Notes under the pieces: generated by a model | Database searches by the model: none | Seen by the model: the letters and a program-made list of their open reading frames with translations, nothing else | What the model was told of the DNA's origin: nothing | NCBI GenBank assembly: GCA_014706295.1 | Contig: JACSVZ010000005.1 | Span: forward strand, 20,295,060 to 20,359,059 | Direction: 5' to 3' | Length of the DNA: 64,000 nucleotides | From: Lycocorax pyrrhopterus obiensis | Taxonomy: Eukaryota; Chordata; Aves; Passeriformes; Paradisaeidae | Shown here: positions 52,412 to 59,995 of the stretch, piece by piece | How positions within the stretch are numbered: position 1 is the first letter of the stretch | Layout: each line of letters starts with the position of its first letter | Translations under genes and position numbers: made by a program

Positions 52412-52632
52412 AGAGACCAGTAGGTTCAGGTTCAGGACTGCTGCATGATTGAACGAAAACTGTGATGGTACATTTAGATTGAAGGGAAAGCTCATAGCCC
52501 CAGTTCACATGGTGTTGCTCTCTTTGAAGTGACTGTGAAACCCACTCTATTATTCCAGATGAAAATCGTGGAGCTGGAGTCAGGGAGGGAGCAAAAAAAT
52601 AACAGCACATGCAGCTGAAATCAAGAAGCATA
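52412..52632 (+). repeat. Inverted repeat, left arm (pairs with 54772-54991)
   Basis: From CAGTAGGTTCAGGTTCAGGA to about 52632 the reverse complement matches 54772-54991 over roughly 220 bp with scattered substitutions. Shared blocks include GATGGTACATTTAG, GGGAAAGCTCATAGCCCC, TCAGGGAGGGAGCAAAAA and GCAGCTGAAATCA. Confidence 0.85.
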
Positions 52633-53013
52633 GTTCATAGGATGCATTAGGAAAGAGGACTCCACTTATGGAATGAATACAAGTTTCCGTGCATAAGGGG
52701 TTAGCTACGAGCAAGCTTCTTGTCCTGCCACTGATAACTGTGCGAGATGTAGCCGAAAACATCTCCAGTTTGAGTCAGACTACAAGACTGATAGAGCTGA
52801 GAATGAAAGTGCATGGCACGCGCACATTGCCACAGAAGCAGTGCGCTGGACAGCTGCTGTGCTGGCACAGTGTTCTGTGCGAGAAGTTTTCGGCTACGTC
52901 TAGCACAGTTATTGGTGATCGGACAAGAAGCTTGCATGGAGCTCGTCCCCTACACAAGGAAACTTGTTCCACAGGTGGAGTAGACTTTCTTAATGCATCC
53001 TATGAACTGCTCT
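52627..53013 (+). repeat. Foldback unit A, about 386 bp with TIRs of about 125 bp
   Basis: The left arm (52627-52765) contains ATAGTTCATAGGATGCATTA, CAAGCTTCTTGTCC, TAACTGTG and TAGCCGAAAAC. The reverse complement of the right arm (about 52885-53013) repeats these in order. A central part of about 120 bp separates the arms. No transposase ORF is present. It resembles a foldback element or MITE, but the terminal sequences match no superfamily that I recognise. Confidence 0.8.
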
Positions 53014-53356
53014 GCAGTTTTCTGCTGGGCTTGAGGCAAGGTCACGCAATCTCAGACTTCCGAGACCTAAGTGTCCCTGTCCTTTCGCACACAAAAGTGT
53101 GCCAGAACAGAAGCACTTGCTAGGTATGTCTTTGTCGCGTCAGCATTGCTAAACAGGTGCCGGGAGAGAAGCAGTTCCTGACTTCTTCACTCTCCAAGGC
53201 TTTCAACAAACCAGCACCATTGGGGCAAAGAAAGTCCTGGCACACTTTGCTCTGCGAGAAGTGTAAGCCAGATCATTACGAGGCTGTAAAGTGCGTGATT
53301 GTTATAGCTGAGAAGGAAGGTGCAGAGGCAGCCTAATCTGACGGAACTTTGGAGGC

Positions 53357-53727
53357 TGTAAAGGAAAGACTGCCACTTGATTTTGTTGCAAATACTTGAT
53401 TGTGGTTTCTGTGCTTAAGGGGCTAGCTCTGCTCAAGCTTCTTGTCCGGTCACCGATAACTGTGTGAGACGTAGCCAAAAACTCGCACAGAATACTGTGC
53501 CGGCACAGCAGCTGTCCAGCCCACTGCTTCTGTGGCAACGTGCCCTTGCCATGCACTTTCCTTCTCAGCTCTATCAATCTTGTAGTCTGACTCGAACTGG
53601 AGAAATTTTTGGTTACGTCTCGCAGTTATCGATGACAGGACAAGAAGCTTGCTCGGAGTTAACCCCTTATGCACGGAAACTTGGATTTGCACCACAATGA
53701 AGTGGCAGTCCTCTTTCCTTTACAGTG
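53357..53727 (-). repeat. Foldback unit B, second copy in opposite orientation
   Basis: Arms at 53357-53468 and about 53614-53727 are reverse complements of each other (AAAGGAAAGACTGCCACTT, CAAGCTTCTTGTCC, ACGTAGCCAAAAAC). The whole unit, including the centre with GGCACAGCAGCTGTCCAGC, is the reverse complement of unit A. Units A and B therefore form a larger palindrome with a spacer of about 340 bp. Confidence 0.8.
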
Positions 53728-54084
53728 TTGTGTGCGAGAGGTAGGAGGGCATTTCGCACTCCGGGAGAATGAAAGCACGCCTCTTCGGTAAGGTGAAGAA
53801 TGAAGCCGCAGAACACCGTGCTTGTGTGTGCGCCGGGTACAGGCTGCAAGAGGAGCGAGGCTGCCACGGGCTTGCCTGCCGAATTCAAGTTAGCTCACCT
53901 ACGGGCAAAGGTCCGCGACACGTACCTGTGCTGGTTCCTCTTCCTGTCCAAACCCTGTGTGGAAACACGCAGGTTTAGCTTTAGGCTCCCAGACTGAAAC
54001 ACTATTATTAATGGCAGAAGACGCTGAGAAGGAAAGTACACAGCGCAGAAGTGTGTTTGTTGTGGCTGACATGCGCGCAAGGGG

Positions 54085-54420
54085 AAGGTGCAGAGCAGTG
54101 CTGGCTTTTTCTTCCAGAGCCGGTTTTAAGGGAGCAGCTGCTGGACGCTTGCAAGGGAGCTGCAAGAGTGAGAACTGTGACGGCACGTCTATGTGAGACG
54201 GAAGGCACAAAGGCTGGTATGAGAAGCGGGTAGTTTAGGAACGCCTTCTGTTTTGATCCTCGCTTCTCTGCGCAGATACAGCCCCTTGCACTCTGCAACA
54301 CTGAAGGTGTATGCAAGTGCACATCTCCGGGGTTGTGCGAGGGAGTTCGAAGGCTGCGAGTTCCATGTCGCGCCAGCAAGAGCATTCTCAGCTGACACTG
54401 ATGGTGAACGAGCTTTCAGC
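54085..54420 (+). repeat. Long repeat unit, copy 1
   Basis: Matches 56720-57085 in direct orientation and 63690-64000 in inverse orientation, with many substitutions. Shared landmarks are GAAGGTGCAG, GCAGCTGCTGGA, GAGCTGC.AG.GTGA, GCCTTCTG.TTTGA, CTCTGCA.C.CTGAAG and GAGC...AACACTCTC-type blocks. Confidence 0.75.
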
Positions 54421-54771
54421 TGGACTTCTGCAATCCAGTCCCCGGGCTTCGAGCGAGACGTACTAGGAGCTGAGAAGGAATGCCCATAGACCAACACTGA
54501 GGTGTGTAGCTGGAAAAGCTGCGAGGAGAAGGGCTTATCTAGCAACTGCTGCTTTCCTGGCACGGGAATTCTTCTGGTGCCTGGATCGTGGTGCTAAGTA
54601 AGGCTTTCGAATGGAAAGGGGAAGTGTCTTGTGAGCGGCGTGTTGAATCTCGCTTGCCCAGAGACCTTTAGGATCCACTGCCTTAAACAAAGCATCCTAG
54701 AAGAGAAGAGTCAGTGCTGGCCATCACGTTTCTTATGCAGCTTTCAACTGCACACCACACGTTTGTACTAG

Positions 54772-54991
54772 GCTTGCTGATTTCAGCTGCATGCGCCGTT
54801 AGGTTTTTGCTCCCTCCCTGACCCCAGCTCCACGATTTTCATCTGGAAACAATAGAGCGGGTTTCACAGTTGCTTCGAAGGAGAGCAACACCATGCGAGC
54901 TGGGGCTATGAGCTTTCCTTTCAAACTAAATGTACCATCACGTTTCTCTTTCAGTCATGCAGCGCTCCTGAAGCTGAACCTACTAGATCAA
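54772..54991 (-). repeat. Inverted repeat, right arm (pairs with 52412-52632)
   Basis: Reverse-complement partner of the left arm, in the same block order reversed: TGATTTCAGCTGCATG, TTGCTCCCTCCCTGACC, GGGGCTATGAGCTTTCC, CTGAACCTACTAGATC. Confidence 0.85.
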
Positions 54992-55061
54992 GTGTAAATA
55001 TCGGCCACCAAAGGGGCCTGCACAGCAAGCTGTTGCTGACTCCACTTTTAAATCATAGTCT

Positions 55062-56280
55062 GTGAAAAGAAACACACCCCCTGGTGTTATGCCCTTTCCT
55101 GCTCAGCTACATGTCCCGTCACTTTCCTTCGCTCTTGCAGAGCCCAGCTTCAAAATTTACAACGTCCAGCTTCCCCTACCAAAGTGCCTAGAACAAAAAG
55201 TTAGCGCTGGCCTTCACCTTGCCCCTCCAGCTTCTAAAGTGCAGCACACACAGGCCTGTGCACTCAGCTCTAAGCACCCTCGCGCACTTTCAGTCTCACA
55301 GAGTCCAGTCACAAAACTGCAAACGTTCAGCAGCTGCTCCCACAGAAAAAGGTCCTAGAAGAAAGGGGCCGCCCTAGTATTCCATTTTCCTTTGCTGCCT
55401 ACCAGCTGCACAGTAGACATTGAAACGATTTGTCTTCCTTCCCAGCGCTATGCACCATCACATTCTTTCGTTCTCGAAGAGCCGGCATCCACAACGGAGC
55501 CCTTAACGCCAACTGCTCCTACACTAACGGCGCCCGGAGAGAAAAGCGCTTGGCTTTTTCCTGGGCACCGCGAGCGCTCATAAAAATAACCACACGACGG
55601 CGCTGTCGACTTGCAAAAGAGCCACCTGCACCTCGCCGAGCTCTAAACCACGCCAAGGGCAGCTCCGAGTTGGCAACGTCGCTGCTCTCCAATCCAATCA
55701 ACGGTGTCACGACACAGAGAGACCGCTGATCTTCCCCTTCCAAGTGCAAGCTCGCATTTGCACCACACTCAAAGGGCCACACGAATAAATCCGTGGCGCT
55801 AATAAATCTTTTCACTCTCGCAGAGTCTGGCTACAAACTTGAAAACATCAGACAAAAAACATACCTCACAGAAGTGCCAGCTGGGAAATCTCTTGCCGCC
55901 TGCAAATTCACCTGAACCCATCCAACTGCAGCCATCCAAGAGAGGAACTATGAGCCCTTCTCAAAAGAAATGGCATCCCCTCCTCCTAAACAGACAACAT
56001 CCAGGGACTGATTCCATACAAAGGGGCCAGAACACTGTTACTGGGCATTGCCTGCCCAGGATGCTGTGTCAGCTGCACACCAAGACTGAGCATGGAGAGT
56101 GCTTACCTTGTCCAAAGCACAGGCACTGCCAGAATTTCAGAAGACCCACTCTGAGGCGTGGAAAACACATGCCAAATTAAATCCTTCAGGAGGCCATCCA
56201 CAACCCTCACTTTCCTCACACTTTCTTCCGTGGCCTTGCATTGCCTTGCCTGCGTCTCTTTAGGTTTGCCTAGCTTTGCT
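55062..56280 (+). repeat. Satellite-like block with repeated TCAC-TTTC-TTCG / CTCGCAGAG monomers
   Basis: Loosely repeated 150-350 bp monomers contain blocks like CCCGTCACTTTCCTTCGCTC (55118), CACCATCACATTCTTTCGTT (about 55450) and TTTTCACTCTCGCAGAGTC (about 55809). The end (56210-56300) is a C/T-rich stretch, complementary in character to the purine-rich stretch at 62360-62500. Confidence 0.55.
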
Positions 56281-56719
56281 TACCCCAGCCTTGCAATCCC
56301 TTAGTAAACCATCAGGGTCCTTCCTGTGCTCTTCCCTACTATCAGAGAGAGAAATATTACGAATTATGACATAAACATTTTTTTAAAGACTTTTAAAACG
56401 GTATTACAAAAGCTGCAGAGAAGACCACCTTATCCCAAACAGGGCCCAAAGAGAGGTCTTACACTGCTCGCTGATGAAGATGAGATAAAGCAACAACTCA
56501 GAGCTGGGGACGTTCAAGGAGCAGAGGCTTAACACCTCCAAAATAGAGAACACAGCCCCAGGGCTACAAGCTGCCAGGGTGGCACAAAAGTCTGCGACAA
56601 ACACGGTGGAGGGAGGAGATACCCTTCTGCCTCCGAGCTCCGGAGAACACGATGGTAGGGTGCAGCGGACGAGGGAAGCACCGAGTGCACCGGTGAGCTT
56701 GCTGTTGCTCGCGTGCGGA

Positions 56720-57085
56720 AGGCGAAGGTGCAGCCCGGCCCTCGGCTTGTACTTCTGCAGCCGTTCTGCATGAGGGCAGCTGCTGGAGGTTGGCAGCGGG
56801 AGCTGCGAGGGTGAAAACAAGGCGGACGCGTGTCTCTGAAGAAAGGCACAGAGCCACAGTGTGATGTGCGCCTTTGGAAGGCTGCTTGGAGAAGGGGTGC
56901 TCTCGGAAGGCCTTCTGCTTTGACGCGTGCTCCTGGGTGAGCTCTAGCTGCAGGGACTCTGCAGCGCTGAAGGACTAGGAAAGTGCTTATCTCCACGCTG
57001 TGCGGTGAAGCGGGGCGGCTGGGCGCTCCTTCTTGCAGCGGCGAGAACACTCTCAGGCGACTCGGCTTGTGAACGAGCCTGTCTT
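56720..57085 (+). repeat. Long repeat unit, copy 2, directly left of the ERV
   Basis: Direct repeat of 54085-54420 and reverse complement of 63690-64000. The inverse match is strong: CTGCTGGAGGTTGGCAGCGG at 56779 pairs with the window's last bases, and AGCCGAGTCGCCTGAGAGTG at about 63713 pairs with about 57067. The 5' LTR of the ERV starts within a few bases of the right end. Confidence 0.85.
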
Positions 57086-57089
57086 GGGG

Positions 57090-57721
57090 TGACTCTATCA
57101 TGTGTATCCCCTATCGTGCTCTATGCCCAAAAAGTAATGTTGTGACTTTTCTGTGCCTTTAAACTGAGCTGGAGAAAAGAAAAAACCAAACGAACTTTTC
57201 GAAACAGTTTCCCAAGGACACAGAGATTACACTCCTCTCTGCGTTCTCTGGCTGCAGGAGCAGGAGGGAGCACCCTGCTTGCTTGCTTCAGCCAGCAGTT
57301 TCGGTTTTTTTTTTCCTTCTCTTCCTGGCGTGAGACGGAAAGCTGAACTTTGTTTCCTGGTACTTTGGTTTTTCCCTTCTTCTCTTCTGGACTGTTCAAC
57401 AACATCAGAACACATCGGGAGAATTTTTCCCCGAGGCCCGGGGGTGGGCCCTCGCCCACCCAGCTCCGAGGAGGAGAGAGACCACACCTACAGAAGGACT
57501 CTGAAATTTTCCCAGGTTTCTCTCTATAGTGAGAGATTTCATTTCATTATTTAGCATTATTATCCTTTTCCTGTGTGTTTGTTAAATAAAATAGTTCTTA
57601 TCTCATTCACTTTCCTTCGAGGAAAATATCTTTTTTTTTCCCCGAACCCTGTGGGGGGAAGGGTGGTTGTAACCTGGTTTTCTCGCAGAGGATATATTGC
57701 TAGATTTTGGCCAAACCGGCA
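57090..57721 (+). repeat. 5' LTR of the ERV (left limit approximate)
   Basis: The right end is placed at the CA 11 bp before the primer-binding site. A polyadenylation signal AATAAA lies at about 57584, followed by T-rich and GT-rich U5 sequence. The left limit lies between 57089 (TGACTC) and 57139 (TGTTGTGAC), just after the satellite repeat unit ends. Without the 3' LTR the limits and target-site duplication cannot be checked. Confidence 0.65.
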
Positions 57722-57732
57722 TAAATTCTTAT

Positions 57733-57755
57733 TGGCGTAGTCGGCAGGATTCGAA
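57733..57755 (+). other. Retroviral primer-binding site for tRNA-Ser
   Basis: The stretch starting TGGCGTAGTCGGCAGGAT is the exact complement of the CCA-tailed 3' end of vertebrate tRNA-Ser (AGA/UGA type). The match continues for about 23 bases through TTCGAA. It marks the start of minus-strand DNA synthesis. Confidence 0.88.
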
Positions 57756-57831
57756 AGAAAGTGAAAAAACCTGCACTAATTACATTCTTGGTTTGAATTT
57801 AACTACTTTGTGTTAGAGTGAAGTAGTTACC

Positions 57832-58398
57832 ATGTTGGTTGAGTTCATAATGTCTCTCTGGCTGGATATACTCACATCTTTTTGGTCCCTAGGCTTGCTT
57901 GAGGTACTGGTGGTTTTTTGGTCCCTGTTTGCCTATCCACAACTTGGTCTGATCCTGTGGCTGATAAGACACTTTTACAGAGCAAGGGCACGAATCCGGA
58001 TTTCTATTTTGCTTTGCTCAGTGATAATGATTTATAAGAAGTCAACAGAGGTACAGGCAGTTGTTCAAAGCGTGTATGATAAGTCGTTTCTCCGTCCTAA
58101 CCCCAGTCCTAGTTTCAGTAGCCTGTTTTGAGAGTTTACTGGTAATTGCACTCAGTTTGTTAAAAGAAGAGGAGATGGGGTTTCCCAGACTTTCATCTCC
58201 CTCCCCTTTAAATTTGATACATCATCTTTTAAGAAGGTTCAGTTTCCCCTAGATGTTAAAGAGACCATCTTCCTGGTAGTTTATCTAGTAAGCTTCCTTT
58301 ATTTAGCTTGCAGCTTGTCTAGAATGAGGGCTCAGATTTCCAGGGGGACTGATGAGAGACCTGACCCAGAGGTGGAAAGGCCTGAGTGGGGTGGAGAA
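57832..58398 (+). pseudogene. Pre-gag leader ORF with hydrophobic segments, in frame with gag
   Basis: An ATG with A at -3 opens a frame of 99 codons. It is interrupted by one TGA (58129-58131), then stays open to a TGA at 58399-58401, only two codons before the gag ATG and in the same frame. The product is not recognised. Hydrophobic stretches are visible at residues 5-46 and 57-68, and a clear membrane-type segment, TIFLVVYLVSFLYLACSL, lies at about codons 145-162. It is preceded by an NCT glycosylation sequon and followed by a charged tail rich in E, R and P. The position and frame recall the glycosylated-Gag leader of gammaretroviruses, but no sequence homology is claimed. Both stops are TGA followed by G, compatible with the editing pattern of the rest of the element. 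Confidence 0.55.
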
Positions 58399-58407
58399 TG
58401 AGAGAAT

Positions 58408-59503
58408 ATGGGCCAAACCCTGAAGGAATTCTCTGACCCAATAGCTTGGAATTTCCCCCCTGAACAAATTCAAAACCCAGCTGAGGTGGGGAAATATCTG
58501 AGAGAGAAATTCAGTGACAATCCTAAGGAGGAAAAGGTCTTTGCAATATGCTGGGCCTTAGCATATGCCTATCGCACACTGCTGGGTACTGTAGAGCAGC
58601 AGATAAAGGCAGAGGGGCAGGAAGATAAACCAGCAAACACCCCAGTCACTCAAGCTGCAGCCAAACCAGAGGGAAACACTAAGCCATTGACAGTTGCTCC
58701 TGTCACGAGGAAAAAGCACACAACCAAAACCGATCGCCCAGTGAAAGATGATGATGATGCAGGGGAAGAAGCCTCAAAGCCACCAACTGACTCAGGCACA
58801 GAAACCATTACTGAGTCCCTGTCCATAAAGGACCTTCACAGCCTAAGAAAAGACTACACCCGACGGTCTAATGAATCCATAATAAGTTAGATGGTCCGTA
58901 TTTAGAATGCTGCAGGTGATAATGTAATGCTGGACGGCGCTGAAGCGAGGCATTTGGGATCCCTGTCACGTGATCCAGCTATTGACCAAAGGATGATAAG
59001 GGAGGCTGACTCTGCCAGTGTCTGGAGACGGCTCTTGAGTGGTGTAAGAGAGAGATATCTGTGTGCGCATGATTTCTATATGCAGCAAACCCAGTAGAAG
59101 ACCATTGAACAAAGGATTCAATGCCTGAGAGAACTGAGTGGTAGAGGTTGTCTTCACAGATGACCCAGGATTGAGAAGCCCAGACCGGGCCAGAGTTGGT
59201 CCTTTCATGTGGCGAAAGCTCATACATCTTGGGCCATCAGAATATAAGTCTGCTTTAGCACTGATGAAACCAGATTACGGTGCAAATGAGACCGTGCAAG
59301 ATATGGCAACGAAGCTCCGAATATATGCAGACTCCGTGCATAGCCCAACACATGCGAAGATCGCAGCTGTGGAAACACGTATGCAGAATTTAGAAGACAG
59401 TATGGAGACAAATTTCCAAGAACTCAAAAAGAAGATAAAAGAGATGAAAGAGGGCTTTCTCCAAACCTCAGCAGTACAGATCCGAGATTCCGATACCCAA
59501 TGA
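58408..59503 (+). pseudogene. gag: ERV gag (broken)
   Basis: Gag is the retroviral structural polyprotein. The ATG is followed by Gly at residue 2 (MGQTLKEF), an N-myristoylation signal of the matrix domain. The matrix-like part and an acidic, Pro/Thr-rich linker run to a TAG at 58888. The same frame continues past TAGs at 58903 and 59095. A one-base shift near 59135 moves the capsid-like part to the next frame (59138-59500). That part ends in a coiled-coil-like segment rich in K and E (NLEDSMETNFQELKKKIKEM). A TGA lies at 59501. No CCHC zinc knuckle is seen in the basic region that follows (about 59640-59730). Confidence 0.8.
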
Positions 59504-59995
59504 AGACGTTCCCTAGAGAGAAAGTACATCCCACGAAGTGAGCTATAGAAATTCCTGTGTGACAGTGGGGAAGACATGAGGAAGTGGGGTCCACAGCCCA
59601 CTTCTGCTCTGGCAGCACGAGTGCATGAATTAAAAGAGCACAAGTCTCAAAAAAGAAATTTTACCAAAAAGAAAGTAGCTCCAGTTGCCCGTAGCCAATC
59701 TGCCAGAAATAATAGAAAGAAGGATAACCAGAATTAGAGGGGCCCTGCCTCTAACCAGGTAGAGGCCAGGGAAAACCGTATTTTTTGGACTGTGTAGATT
59801 CGTTGGCCTGGTACATCAGAACCACAAAAATATGATGCTTTAGTTAACACTGGTGCGCAGTGCACAATAATCCCATCGCAACATGTGGGGGTAGAATCTG
59901 TTTCTATTACTAGTGTAACAGGTGGGTCACAAAATTTGACCCTAGTGAAAGCTGAGGTGAGCCTAACTGGAAATGAGTGAAAGAAACATTTCATT
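59504..59995 (+). pseudogene. pro: ERV gag C-terminal basic region and protease (broken)
   Basis: The frame continues from gag without a shift. A Lys/Arg/Asn-rich stretch (about 59640-59730) is followed by an aspartic-protease region. The catalytic triad position reads Asn-Thr-Gly-Ala (59846-59857), where retroviral proteases have Asp. In-frame stops lie at 59546 TAG, 59735 TAG, 59795 TAG and 59978 TGA. A downstream ILGIDFL segment (about 60023) is typical of the retroviral protease C-terminal flap and dimer region. Confidence 0.75.

Larger units (their letters stand above)
52412..57085. repeat. Degenerate satellite-like repeat mosaic, left block
   Basis: This block consists of diverged copies, in both orientations, of a few sequence units. 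A core resembling GCTGAGAAGGAAAGTGCA recurs forward at about 52795, 53306, 54021 and 54468, and reversed at about 53549-53572 and 55090. Phrases such as TGTGCGAGAAG and CTCGCAGAGTC recur as well. Two foldback units, a 220-bp inverted repeat and direct repeats are listed separately. None of the many 60-190 codon ORFs here is conserved in frame between repeat copies, so they are not treated as genes. Confidence 0.75.

Noticed and set aside
52689..53700. ORFs at 52689-53123, 52701-52937, 53302-53577 and 53464-53700 with similar translations
   Set aside because: The similarity comes from the inverted foldback units themselves. Frames break at different places and nothing suggests a transposase.
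57733..57755. tRNA-Ser gene
   Set aside because: Only the last 23 or so bases of the tRNA are matched, on the complementary strand, directly after an LTR. It is a primer-binding site.
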